From Anaeromyces robustus (lineage: Eukaryota > Neocallimastigomycota > Neocallimastigomycetes > Neocallimastigales > Neocallimastigaceae): a stretch of 64,000 nt of DNA. Positions 44,927 through 58,692 of this stretch are shown here, one piece after another. Every line of letters begins with the position of its first letter. The stretch's first letter is position 1. Position numbers and translations under genes: made by a program. The stretch is from assembly GCA_002104895.1 (NCBI GenBank), contig MCFG01000110.1:1-64000 (forward strand), given 5' to 3'. The notes beneath the pieces were generated by a model. That model was not told the DNA's origin, searched no databases, and saw only the letters and a program-made list of their open reading frames with translations.

Positions 44927-47900
44927 ATGAAATTATTAATATATCCTTTACTGTATTTACTGATATTTCATGGATATCATCAGATAATATTATTATTAAA
45001 TATTTTTAAAAAAAATAGTAATCCAACAAGTTTTTTCGTTAATGCCTATTTGAAAGATATTAATTCCTGTATTATAGTAGAAAATAAATGTTTATATAAT
45101 CAATTAGCAGCTTCCAATTCTTATTGTATTGAAAAAAATACTTTAAGAATATATAAAACTAATATACAAAATAATATATTAAAAAAAAGAGTTCAATTAA
45201 ATGAAACCTATGATTTAAAATTGGATTATGAAGATATAAATAAAAAAAAAGACAAAATAAGTAATTATATATCTAATTATCATAGAAAAAAGGACAGTTA
45301 TAAAAATAATTACAAAAAAAAAAAAGATAAAATCTTAATGAAGCATATTATCAAAAATTATGAAACCATAGTTTATAGTAAAAAATTAATAAATAACACT
45401 GACGTATCAGAATCACATTTTATGAATAACACTGACGTATTAGAATCACATTTTATGAATAACACTAAAAATTATTATAAAAATATTGTCCAAAGATATG
45501 AAAAATCTAATAATATTAAAAATATTAACAACAACAAAAATGAAAAAAATAATAAAAACGCTAATTCCAATGACAACGATTATAATAAAATTGAACATAT
45601 TGATTGTGAACACATGCCAATAAAAGTATCTTTAATTGGAAGAGACGCAGGATTAATTAATTACAGTTCAGAGTTATGTAAAATTGATTATGATAATTTT
45701 TCTGATAAAGGTGTTTATTTATTTGATCGTAATAATCGTTTAGTAACTAGTACTTCAGTTTCAATTAAAAGTATGTATATTTGTCATGATATAAATGGAA
45801 TAAATTGTTATCAACCTAAAGTTGATGGATTCTATTTAAATGCATTACAAAAAGCAGAAGTTATTGAATTGTCAGGACTTCAAAAAGAAAATACTATTAT
45901 TACAAATATTCAACCAGAAGATGGTTATTCATATATTAACTCTGAATTATATCCTAAAAGTACATATAAATTTAATAGAGATATTATTGTATGTAATTAT
46001 GATATCAATGAAGAAAAAGTATTATGCAATATAATTGATGGTTCAGAAGAAACATATTATATTCAAAAAGAAATTAATAATAATAGCTTAATTGAATGTC
46101 TAGAAGGAAACTGTAATATAAATACAAATAATGTATTGGATGGTTTTTATATTAACTCGGCTTCTTCTTCTATGAATAATACATTAATATATTGTAAAAA
46201 TAGCAATTGTATATTGAAAGCTGCAGAAAACGAAAAGTATTATCTTGGTATTCAACATAGTTCAAATGTTGTTATTGAATGTAAAAATAATAATTGTTTC
46301 TATAACAAAAATATTAATCCTGGTTATTATCTTAATGCTGGAATGGAAATAGAAGATAATGAAAAACCAATCATATATTGTGATTCATTTCATAAATGTG
46401 AACTCAAAACTGTATCTTATAATAGATATGGTCATTTTATTTCAGCAGCAAATGCTGGTTATCTTATTACATGTAAAAATAATACATATTGTGAAGAAGA
46501 AAATTCATTAGCAAATACAGGATATTATATAAATAATGGCCAAAATGAAGTATCTTCAGACCCTAATTTAATTTTCTGTTATGATAGTAAAAATAAAAAT
46601 ATGAATAGAATCTGTGAAGAGATTAATATTAAAGATACCGATGAAAAAGGTCATTTTATTTCAGGAATCCCTGGTCATTTGATAAATTATATGGAATTGG
46701 AAAAGGATAAATATATTCTTATTCATTCCCATCCTGAAACAGGTTTTTATTTAAATAATGGTGATTCAAAAAATAATACTCAATCATTAATTTATTGTGA
46801 AGGAGCATTAAATTCTACATTGGCTCTTACATGTCAATCTATAAATAGTAGCAATGGGTATTATTTAATGCAATCGTCTAGAATAAGTATTGAAAGTGAT
46901 TTTTATACTCAATTAATTTTTTGCGAAGATTTATTATGTCGAAGTTCTGATCCTGTAAAAGGATATTTTAAATATGCTTTAAATAATGAAATTATTATAA
47001 GTTGTGATGGTTATCAATGTAGATATGAAATTCCAGAAGAATGTCAAACAACGATTGTGCCTAGTATATATTCACCTGGTAATTGTTGTCATTATCAATC
47101 TGAAATATATTTAATTACAGACCATTTTAATATAACATCTATTGAGGATACATCCTTAATGAATTTTAAGAATCATTCAATTCCATTTCAAGCAAATAAT
47201 ACAATAAAATATGCCTATTTTGAAATAGAATACTCTGAATTTCCAGGTATATCAATCAATCCTGGATCTCTTTACAAAATTTCAAAATATTCTTTTACAT
47301 ATTTTCCATATAATAATTATTTTATTATGGATGAAAATAATGAACAATTTTTAACATTAAATACTACAATAACTAAATATGATTTAAATAAATTAAGGTT
47401 ATTTAATTGTAATTCAGATTTAGAAATTTGTATTCCAGAATTAAGATGTGAAATTAGTAAATATATTTATTATGAGCCATTAAATATAGGATTGCAATGT
47501 TATAATTCTTCTTTAGAAGTAATAAAATCGGAAGGAAATTACTTAGATGGTATATTTAATTTATAATCTATAATTATTATTTATATTAAAATTTTAAAAT
47601 TTTTATAAAATTTTTAAAAATAATAAATTTATTCTTAATTTTCAATTTATTTTTAATTAAAATTTTTAAAAAAATTTTATCACTATTACATATATGATTA
47701 CTATATTTATTTAATAACAAAAATCAAAAGAAAATAATAATGTATTAAGATGTGATAAAAATGGTAAAAGCAAATTATTAACAGCATCACATATTACTGA
47801 CAATATATCAAATGGTTTAGATACAGATGTTGAATCATGCTTTATAATTAATTCTGGTTTTAATTCTACATATCCGTTAATTAAATGTACTAAAACTTCA

Positions 47901-50564
47901 TGTTCACTTTATGAGCCAAATAAAGGATATTATTATGATTGTGAAGCTAACAAAATTATTGAATATATAAATACAGAAAAATATTACTATGTTAATAATA
48001 CTATGGAATTTCCAGTTCATTTTATCAATTCAGGAGCCGAATCATTGAATGATCAATTAATTTCATGCACAAAGAATAAGTGTATTTCTATTATGCCAAA
48101 TGAAGGATATTATCTTACAAACAAAAATAATAAATTAATACACTGTGATAATACAAGTTTATGTAAAGAGATTGAACCTAAAACTGGTTATTATGATGAT
48201 GCAAATTCATTAGTCAATAATACTAGTCATATTATTCATTGTTATAATAATTCAACAAAAGAAATGAATTGTTATAAAGAAAAAGCTAACGAAGGATTTT
48301 ATTTGTCTGTAGAAAGTACCACACTTATAAATTGTGTAAATGATGATAAAAAGTGTAAAACTATTACTCGTAAACCGGGTATTTATATTTCAGCAATTTT
48401 AAGAAACTCCAATTATGATCGTCGTTCCTCAGATGATTTATCAGTTACATTAAACCAAAAAGATCATAATTTAATTAAATGTACCATTAATGAATGTCAA
48501 CAATTAACAGAAGAAGAATTAATGGAAATTCCAGTATGTGAATATTTTAATAATAAATGCTTTATTTCACTTAGATATTCTTCCTTCAAAATGCAAACGC
48601 AATTAATCACTACAGGTGGTTATTGTACAAATTATTATCACTCAAAAATTTATTTTGCAATTAAATCTATTGAAGTTGAACCTTTACAAGATAATTTAGA
48701 TTATAATGAATTGTTTTCTAATATTAGTGAAAATTGTATTGAAGCATCTCATCAATACCGCTCTTACTATTATACAATTGATAATACTATATATACTGTA
48801 GATGACAATCAAATATCATCAATAATAGATAATGGATATTATTTTATTAATAAATCAAATAATACTTTATTTCAATCTAATGATATAAAATTATATAACG
48901 ATGACAATATTGAATTATATCATTGTAATGGTGATTATTGTTTATTAATTGATAAAATATCTAAGATATTATATTTTGTAGATGTTAATAAACGTATATT
49001 TAAGTTTGATCAATCTCATCATAAATATTTCTTTGCATATGAAAAAGATATTATATGTTCTCATAATTATGGTTCATGTACAACTCTGGCAAATGTTGAA
49101 GATGAAGAATTCTGTATAGAAACGAATGGACAATTAGTTTTTCTCCAAGATAAAATATCAGTAAATTCAGTTGGTCCATGTACAATGAAGGAATCTTCTA
49201 GTTCAGAATCTATAATATATTACAAAAATTTATATCGTCTTACAACTTATTCAGCAGAATTAATAGAAGATAAAGGTTATTATTTAATTAATAATTCTAC
49301 ACGTGTATCAGCAGAATTAAAAGATTTCAAAGATGCACCTCACCAAATTATTCTTTATGGATGTAACGGTGATTACTGTAAAGAATATATACCAAAAGAT
49401 GGTGTTTATTATTATGACTATTTAATGAAATATCTTTTCAAATATGAAAATAATATATGGACCATGGCTACAAAAAGTGGTTATGGTAATATATCCCTCT
49501 ATCCAGGATTAACTTATATTTATAAATTTGATATTAATAACAATATTGCTACTATTTCATCAAATAAATTGAATTATGGATATTATTACACAATAGATAA
49601 CAAAATGTTTGAATGTCCAAAAAATAAAAAAGAATGTTTTGAAAAAGATAGTACAGGTTATGTAATGACATCTACAGGTGAAATATATTATTGTGAATAT
49701 AATAACAAATTAACAACACATAAAGTATATGAAAATACATCATTAAATTCTTCAAATATAGGTTATCGTAATATTTTATCAAGTTGTATTAAAAAAAAAT
49801 GTAAGATAGGTGAATATTATTATATGAATAACAACTATTATCAATGTAAAAAAGATTCTATTTTTACTTTAATGAAAAAAGAACAATGTATTGACGATTT
49901 AGACGTTGAATCCATTCAAGAAAACTATGAAGATATTGCAAAAACGGAAGGTTTTGGAAAATATATTATTCATTTTCCAATTAAAGATAAAGATTCCTAT
50001 CCTGATAGCATCAAATATCTTAATTATCTAATCCAGAATAATAATAATTCTACTGCAGAAGATATACATTTATCATCAGATTATTTATCGTCTATTTCCG
50101 GTGTTTTCCGTAATTGCCGATATGATTTAGAAACAACAACTATGGTATTTGATTTAATATGCTTAAATAATTATGTTTCACTTGCAAAAAATTTAGCAAA
50201 AATAAATGAAGAAATACTTAATAAAAAAGATACTGGTATTGATAAAGGAAATATGATAAAATATGATCTTAGTGGAATTCTTTCTTTTCTAAAAAAGAGA
50301 AAAAATGATGATAATAATAATGATAATAATGAAAATAAAAATAAAAAGAATTCCAATGTATTAGAAGAATTCGAAATATCGTATAAAAAGGATAATGATG
50401 CATTTATTTGTTCCACTCAACATTATGGATATATTGAATGCCAAAAAGATAAAAATAATCCAGATAAATGTTTACCTAGTCAAGCTAAATTAAAATATAT
50501 ATTATCAATGAAAGTTATATATCTTATTGTTATAATGTATTATTTAATTACATTAGTACTTTAA
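44927..50564 (+). CDS. Scaffoldin-like repeat protein (fungal cellulosome scaffold family)
   Basis: Two exons, 44927-47549 and 47731-50564, in phase across a 181-base intron; 1818 residues. An N-terminal hydrophobic segment (MKLLIYPLLYLLIFHGYH) acts as signal. From about residue 230 the protein is built from at least twenty units of 30-40 residues, each with a GYYLN/GFYIN/GHFIS turn, a LIxC or IIYC strand and a second Cys (for example NPGYYLNAG, NTGYYINNG, ETGFYLNNG, NEGYYLTN). This architecture is that of scaffoldins of anaerobic gut fungi, large proteins thought to array dockerin-bearing enzymes at the cell surface. A non-repeat region follows (about 1610-1790, containing NPDKCLP) and a hydrophobic C-terminal tail suited to a membrane or GPI anchor. 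Residues ~75-225 are an Asn/Lys-rich insert with an 11-residue repeat. Repeat units in the second half are more divergent. The assignment rests on repeat pattern and organism; binding was not tested. Confidence 0.8.
45392..45466 (+). repeat. 33-bp in-frame tandem repeat in scaffoldin-like gene
   Basis: Two full copies plus a third start (45392, 45425, 45458) encode NNTDVSESHFM, NNTDVLESHFM and NNT. Each adds an N-glycosylation sequon. Confidence 0.92.
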
Positions 50565-51022
50565 AAAGTTATAAAAAATCAATAAATAAAGTATTTTTTA
50601 TATTTTCCATTAATATTTCTATCATAAATCAGATGTAAAATATATATATATATATATATATATATAATGCAATAATTATCTATTATATGATATTAACAAA
50701 TTAAAAAATGAATAAATATATTGGAATAATAAATGTAAATATTAATAATAAATAAACACAATTGAAAATAACAAACATATAATTATTTATATTCATTAGC
50801 ATTTTTTTTATATTATAATATATATTTTATATATAAAAATTATTTTATCCACATTATTATATTATTTATTAATATTATCATTTTAACATTTTTTTTTTCA
50901 TTACTATATATATAATTATTATTATTCATTATTATTACTTTTTTATTATTTATTTTAATTTTTATTATAATCTTTTTTATATTAAAAATTTTGGATAAAA
51001 TTATTTATTTATTGATTTTCAT

Positions 51023-51089
<67 letters not shown>

Positions 51090-51557
51090 TTTTATTTATT
51101 TTATTTTATTTTATTTTATTTTATTTTTTACATAAATATTTACTATTTTATAATTTTTGTGTAGTTTTTTATTTTTTATTTTTTTTATATTTACTACATA
51201 AATATTAAAACATATTTATTTTATTTTATTTATTTTTATGTTTTTTTTTTTTTTGTGTTTTTTTTTTTTGTTTTTTTGTTTTTTTTTTTTTGTTTTTTTT
51301 TTTTTGTTTTTAGCTTTTTTTTGTTTTTTATTTTTTTTTTTTTTTTTTCGTTTTTTTGTATTGTTTTTATTTAACAAATATTTTATTTTTTTTACTCGTT
51401 ATAAGTAAAAATAAAATATAAAAAAAAAAATTATTACTTTATTTTATATAATTTTTTAATGTATTAATAATTATCATTTAAATTATTTATATTCTTATTT
51501 TTTTTTTATGTATAATTTTTAATTAATAATAAAACACCTATATTGTCAATTATTTAT
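50565..51557. other. Convergent intergenic spacer with TTTA and T-rich arrays
   Basis: Between scaffoldin and GH16 stops. It holds (TA)n at 50640-50667, (TTTA)n at 51000-51090 passing into TTTTA units to 51125, and a T-rich run with single G breaks at 51238-51365. No gene. Confidence 0.7.
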
Positions 51558-53147
51558 TTAATTTTTTTGGTAAACACGAACATAATCAACAATTAATTCT
51601 GGACGACTCCACTGTCTTGAATGACCAGCAGGATCAAATGCACCATATTTATTAGAATCAAAGAAACCACCGCCTACAGCAAGATTTAATAATAAGTGGA
51701 ATCTTTGGTCAAATGGTTGACGATTACCAGAATATGGATTATCTCCCTTACCAGAATAGAAACTACGATTTAAGTTAATAGTGTATGTTGGATTATCATC
51801 AATAGAGAAAATTAAAGAATCAGCAGTCCAATCAATACCGTAAACATGCCAGTTATTTTGTGCATTACTTACTGTAGTAAGTTTGTCACTGTAAATATTA
51901 TTTGGCCACTGACCACCATAATGAATACATTGACTAATAATATCTGGATCTTGACCTCTAGCTTCCATTATATCAATTTCACCAGAGGCAGCCCATGTAC
52001 CATATACATCATCTTGTGGAAGCATCCATATAGCTGGCCATAAAAATGGACCAGATGGTAAAAGAGCCTTAACTCTAACCTTACCATATTTCCATGCTAA
52101 ATTAGCTGCTTTTGTATTAATACGACCACTAACAAATGGCTGAGTCCATGAGCATGAATTTTCATTATTAAGAGTACATCTATCATTACCATTTAATTGG
52201 TAAGCACCTTTATAAATAGCTTTTAAATGTAATTTACCATCTTGAACAAAAATAGTTTCAGGATGATCAACATAGCATTGCTTTTCAGCATTACCACCAC
52301 CCCAACAATTTACTTCTGGTTCCCATTTACTGCGATCAAGAGAATTTCCATCAAATTCATCAGAAAATACAAGTTTAAATCCCTCATAATTTTTTGTATC
52401 ATTTCCACTACTTGGAGGGATTTGAGAGTTACCTCCACCATTATTACTACCATTATTACCACCATTATTACCACCATTATTACTACCAGATTCAGCACCA
52501 TATACTAAACGTCCTGCTTCACAATGATATTCGTTTGGACTATAGCATGCACCATTACAATTTTTCATACCTGCTGGACATAATTGACCATTATCACAAC
52601 TATATAAATTTGGATCATAACAAGTTCCATTGCAACTTCTCATACCCCCTTGACAATTTCCAGTCTCTGGAGGTACATATTCTGGAACTTTTGTAGCTCC
52701 TGGTAATAAAGAGCCATTTTCACAATGATATTCATTCGGATTGAAACATGCACCATTACAATTTCTCATACCATATGGACTATATATAAAACAATAATGT
52801 TTTTTAATATATATAAAATATTATTAAAAACAGATAATTTTTAAATATATATAACAAAACAATTTACTTGATATAAGATTAATTTATATTTTTATGAAAA
52901 AAAAAATTACCATAATACACCATTATCACATGAGTATAAATTTGGTGAATAACAAGCTTCACCACAACTACTTAATCCATTTTCTATAAAATATTTTTTC
53001 AATTATAAAATATATCAATTATATGTTGTTATATATCTAAAGTATATTACTTTTTTATTAAAAAATATTATTAAATATAAACATACGACAACCAGCATAG
53101 GCTGTTCCAATAAAACCAATGTAAGTTAAAATTTTTGTAAATTTCAT
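51558..53147 (-). CDS. Secreted GH16 beta-glucanase with four CBM52-like modules
   Basis: Three exons, 53147-53087, 52983-52911 and 52779-51558; 451 residues. The signal peptide is MKFTKILTYIGFIGTAYA. Four short Cys modules of the CBM52 type follow: CGEACYSPNLYSCDNGVLC (from residue 27), CNGACFNPNEYHCENGSL, CNGTCYDPNLYSCDNGQLC and CNGACYSPNEYHCEAGRL, then a Gly/Asn-rich linker (about 142-165). The GH16 domain (about 178-451) starts FKLVFSDEFDG and has the catalytic motif GEIDIMEARGQ, with E312 nucleophile, D314 and E317 acid/base. The domain resembles fungal and bacterial laminarinase-type endo-1,3(4)-beta-glucanases; the preferred linkage cannot be read from sequence. No dockerin (CBM10-type) module is visible, so it is probably a free or wall-acting enzyme. 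Intron 2 splits a module. Confidence 0.93.
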
Positions 53148-53981
53148 TATTATATATTTAATTTATCTATCTTATTTTTATTTGATTATCTTTAATAATA
53201 GTTTTTGTAATGATAATACTATTAAAAATAAATTATTTTATAAATAAATGCAATTTACAAAAAAAAAACTATAAGTTTTGTATTCATAAGGGAGCATTGG
53301 TTGGCTTTTTATATTTTTTTTTCTATAATTTTTGGAGACTTTATTATTAATATATAAATATATGAAACGGCGTGTTTAATATTCCTAATAATAAATATAT
53401 TATTAGTCATTAAAGTTTAAATCTTAAATATAGAATTTTTTTTACTAAATATAAATAAAATTAAAAATTGTTACATAAATAAATTAAGTCATAAATTATA
53501 TTAAATGATAAAGTTTGTATATAAAACATTTATGAGTATTTTTTTTAAAAAAAAAATGTATATATATATTAATTATACCAATATGATAATTATATAATAA
53601 TACCAATATGATATTGTAAAAAAAAAAAAAAAAAAGAATGATAATAATAATAATATCTTAAAAAAAATTAAAATTATGAAAATCTTTCCTTTTTATTAAT
53701 TATATATTCATTATAAATATTATACAATATAATTATAATATTATAATAGAAAACATATTATGAAAATCTTCCTTTTCCAATAATCACAATATTTATTAAA
53801 ATATTTATACAATCTTAAAAATACTTAGCATTTTAATATATTTTTGTGGAGAATAATTATATAAATTTAATATATTCAATATGTAAAATATTATTTTTAA
53901 GGAAAATTAGAAATAATGTGATATTTAATTTTAATGTATAATGAATATTAAAGATAAATATCACTTTTGTAATTAATATTT

Positions 53982-54024
<43 letters not shown>

Positions 54025-55907
54025 AATATTAAAGTAACATAATAGTTATTTTAAAAAAAAAAAAATTTTAATATTAAATATTTATAAATTACTTAATATT
54101 AAATATATAAAAAATAAGCTATATTAAACTTGTGATAATTGTAATGAATATATATGATTCAATTTACTCTATAATTTTTTTATTCTTCCCATAAATTCAT
54201 TTAACCCGTATGTCTAAAAAATCAAATTTTTTAATTTATAATTTAGTAAATAAACTTTTTTACTTTTAATTTTAAAAATATAAAAATGGAAAATTAAGTC
54301 ATACTTTATTTTTTAAACTTGGACAGAAATATTAAATTATAAATTATAAAAAACTAAAAATTATAATTTATAATGTATATCATTAATTTTGTGTAATGTT
54401 ACAAATTATTTTGTGTAATATTAAATATTAAATATTAATATTTATATAAAATAATTAACTTATTTAACCTATTTGATCTTATACATCATAATTTAAACCT
54501 TAATATATAATTAAAACTTTATATTAAATTTTTATTTTAATGTTATTTTTTTTATATATATTTAATATTAAACATTTTATTAATTTTTTATTTTAATAAA
54601 AGTTTTTAATATTTAATATATATAAAAGAAATAATAACATAACATGATTTTTTTTATTTTTTGAAACAATAATTAAAATAAAATAATTGTTTATTATATT
54701 AAGCAAAATATTTCATATTAATTTTTATTTTTCCCCAGTATTAATATATGGCTAATCTCTTTATTATTGTTATTTTTATATAAAAATTACATCATTTATT
54801 TATTACTGTTTTATTATGAAAGGATATTTTGTTTATTTACTGATTATTATTCTTTAATAAAAAGCTTAATATTAATTTTAATTATTAAATATTAATTTTA
54901 ATAATATTAATAATCAAAATTATTATGAGGATAAAAAATGATAAAAAATGGATACAAAAAAAATAAAATAAAAAAAAAAAAGGATAAAAATATTATTATA
55001 TTTATTAATGATATTTTTTATTTTTTATATTAAATATTATTAAATAGACACAATATGTTTTAATTAATACTTATATTGATTCATATTAAATGATTATGTA
55101 GTTAAAATTATTTGAAATTTATGATTATTTTAAAAAAATGGTATGATTACTATTGTTATTTTAATACTTGTATATGAAAATAGTATGATTACTATTGTTA
55201 TTTTAATACTTGTATATGAAAATAGTATGATTATTATTGTTATTTTAATACTTGTATATGAAAAATAGTATGATTATTATTGTTATTTTAATACTTGTAT
55301 ATGAAAATAGTATGATTATCATATTGTTTTTTAATTTTTTTTCATTTTCATTTATTTATTTTTTTCATAAAATTTATATAGGTATTAATTATTTTTATAA
55401 TGACTTATAACTATTATTAAAGAATTTTATTATTTGTTGTTAGATTTTTATATTTATTTCGTATTTATATTATTTAAAATAGTACATGTTAATATGTGTA
55501 AAATATAAATAATGACTAGAGAAAAGTATAGTTTGGTAATATATATATACAAATATAAAATATAAATGTTAGCATAAACATAAAATCTATTAACTAAAAA
55601 GTGATTTAATACATATTACACCTATTAATATTAATTATGTAAATACATATTAATAATATATATAATATATTTTATTTAATATATTTTATTTACTATATTT
55701 TATTTATTATATTTTATTTTATATATATTATTTAATATATATTATTTAATATATATTTATATTATATAAAAACAATCTTAACATTTTAATGAAATATAAT
55801 TTAAATTTACTAAATGTTTATTTTGTCAACATTAACTTTTTTATTTAGGTTTTAATAATAAAATTAATCAATTTCAATATTATATGGTTATAATTAACTA
55901 TTAAAAT
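53148..55907. other. Intergenic AT-rich DNA
   Basis: GH16 upstream region and beyond; no gene seen. Includes a poly(A) tract of about 38 at 53986-54023 and the 42-bp minisatellite listed separately. TACCAATATGATA occurs twice near 53576-53613. Confidence 0.55.
55138..55320. repeat. 42-bp minisatellite, four copies plus a partial
   Basis: Unit TAGTATGATTACTATTGTTA continuing through TTTTAATACTTGTATATGAAAA. Copies three and four carry a C-to-T change (ATTATTATTG); one copy has an extra A. No spacers, so not CRISPR. Confidence 0.92.
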
Positions 55908-56320
55908 AAGAGGCGTTCATTAAAATTCTATGCAATGGCTTTACGGCACAGGTTTTTCAACTAACTGCAAATACCAATTATGCGAATCAACGGTTACTCT
56001 TATACAAAGTTGAACTATTATTAATAATAGTTCAACTTCAATAACTAAAACTAACCTTTCTCGCGACTGTTTAAACCTAGCTCATGTTCCTTATTAGTGG
56101 GTGAGCGATCCAACACTTTTAAGAATTCTGTTTCTTAATGATAAGAAGAACCGATATTAAAGAATCAAAAAGTAATCTCGCTATGAATGTTTGACTGTCA
56201 TAAGTCAGTCATCTCTGTGGTAACTTTTCTGACACCTCTAACCTGAAATTTCCAGGATCTAAAAGATCGATAGACCACACTTTCATAATTTATATTATCA
56301 CTGAAAATCAAAATCAAGAT
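55908..56320 (-). pseudogene. Decayed 28S (LSU) rRNA 3' fragment
   Basis: On the minus strand this reads as the last ~400 bases of a eukaryotic 28S rRNA. Recognisable landmarks in order: TTGATTTTGATTTTCAGTG, ATGAAAGTGTGG.CTATCGATC, GAAAAGTTACCACAG.GAT (peptidyl-transferase region), TTCATAGCGA, CACCCACTAATA.GGAAC, GGTTTA.ACAGTCG, and TGAACGCCTCT at the end. Compared with the conserved eukaryotic sequence it carries many changes, nearly all G-to-A or C-to-T; for instance the stretch normally GATAACTGGCTTGTGG reads GATGACTGACTTATGA. The sarcin-ricin loop, normally AGTACGAGAGGA, reads TGTATAAGAGTA. Such changes would abolish ribosome function, so it is a relic, not a working gene. No 18S, 5.8S or other rDNA is nearby. 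Confidence 0.88.
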
Positions 56321-57273
56321 AATTTAATACACTAAAATTTATCATTAATTAAATAAAAATATTAAAGTACCCTAATTGTTCAAATAATAATACTCATTAA
56401 TTGAAATAAAAATTTCTATATTCTGACACTAATTTTTAAATTTATACAAACATATTTATATTATTAATTTTTTAAAACTTAATACATATGCTCAAATTAA
56501 AAATTATTCTTATATTAAAAAATAAACTTTTTAAGATCAATAATTATGATAATATATATATAAATAGTAACTACAAATATTATTTTTTTTCTAATAGTAT
56601 TTTCATATTATTGAAATTGTTTTAAAATAAAATATGTAAGAAGTTTTTTTATTATATATATTTATTAATGAATTAAAAAAAAACTTTTTATATTTTAGAT
56701 AAAATATAAAAAGAAATTCAAAAAATATAGAATTATATTTTTTTATTTTATAATTAAAGAATAATTAAAAGTGTCAAATATACTTAATATATAATTTATT
56801 TTTTGGTAATTATTAATTAAAAAAATATATAAATTTAAATGATATTATTATGAAGTTATTAACCCTATGAAAATAAGCAAAGAGAAAAAATTAAATATTA
56901 TTTTTGCTTTTTCTTTTTATATTCTCATTGACAATTATTATTATTTGATAATTATTTTTTCATTTTTTTATTCAACTTTACGATAATAATTAATTTAAAA
57001 ATGATATATAAATATACAACTTAGGTTAAGCATAAGAAAAATAATTAACTTTAATATTTATATATTGAATTCTCATTCAATCCCTTTATATAATATTATA
57101 TATCATAAGCCTAATCTTTTTAATAACTCTAAGGATGAATTTTTCTTAAATAAACAATATTATTTAAATTTATGTTATTTAATAAAATTTATTAATAAAA
57201 CAATTTTTTAATAAATCCTATATCTAACATTTATTTATTTATTTATTATTATTATTATCATTATTAAGTTTGT

Positions 57274-57467
<194 letters not shown>

Positions 57468-58177
57468 AACAATATATATAATATATTTATTTAAAAAGTC
57501 ATTTAAGTAATAAAACTTTATATAGAAGTATCTTAATTATTATTCTTGGTATAATATTCCAACCTGTATTAGATTTCAATTTAAATTTATACATATTATT
57601 TTAAAAATATACAAAAAGAACATATTGTTTTAAAAAATTTGTACATATTATTTTTTTTTAAAAAAATAATAAATAAATAATACTGTACTAATCGATGAAA
57701 TAAATATAAATTTAAAATAATAAAATATTATATAGTAAAAAATAACAATTGTTGTAATTAATTTAAATAATAATTGTGTAAATACTAAAATATTTTAATA
57801 ATAAACAAAAATAATGTAATTATTATTAAATAATAACAATTAAATAAATATATTAAATAAACATTTTAAAATAAATATAATAAAAATGAATGTTTAAATT
57901 TTAATCTAATGTAAATCTAAAAATTTAAAATGCTTTAAAATAATTTATTGCTAAAAAATATTCTATATTTATTTTAAAAAATTAAATGTTTACAATTTTT
58001 ATCATAGATTTGAGTAAAAAAAAAATAAATCTTACTAGTAATTTTATTATAAAATTGAAAATTGGAAAATCTTTTAATTTATTTAAATATATATACAACA
58101 GAGATTTTTGTAAATTAAATTAAAAATTATTAACATAAGTATGAATAATTAATTTCATGCAATATGAAGCAAAATTT

Positions 58178-58178
<1 letters not shown>

Positions 58179-58267
<89 letters not shown>
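58179..58267. repeat. (AAT)n array, intergenic
   Basis: About 30 AAT units. The plus-strand frame through it becomes poly-Ile and is rejected as a gene. Confidence 0.95.
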
Positions 58268-58619
58268 GTAATGAAAATTAAAATTGAAATTAAATTTGTT
58301 TATTTTCATTATTTTCTTTTATTTATAAAAATTCCTAAACTAAAACATCATATTTACATTTTAAATGTTTATTTTTCTTTATTTATATATCTGTTTTATT
58401 ATTTATTCTATTTTTCTATTTATAATATTCTATTATTCTATTTTTCTATAATTTTTTTATTCTATTATTCTATAATTAAATTAATTATTCTATTATTCTA
58501 TTTTTTTTTCAATTCTATTATTCCATTTTTATTCAATTCGATAATTGTTCTATTTTTCTATAATTACAATTTTTAATATAAAGTTAAATCTTTAAACGGT
58601 AATAAAATAATTATTAATT

Positions 58620-58649
58620 ATTTATTTATTAATTAATTAATTTATATAT

Positions 58650-58692
<43 letters not shown>

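Noticed and set aside
47567-48002. Two separate repeat-protein genes at 44927-47566 and 48003-50564
   Set aside because: A GTATAT donor at 47550 and an AAAAG acceptor at 47729 join the frames in phase with the same repeat type, so one gene is preferred.
51846-52696. Several plus-strand frames over the GH16 gene
   Set aside because: Antisense shadows of a clear GH16 coding exon.
55138-55320. CRISPR-like array
   Set aside because: Units abut without spacers, and the genome is eukaryotic.
55908-56320. Organelle rRNA insertion
   Set aside because: Sequence landmarks are those of cytosolic 28S, and gut fungi have hydrogenosomes, generally without a genome.
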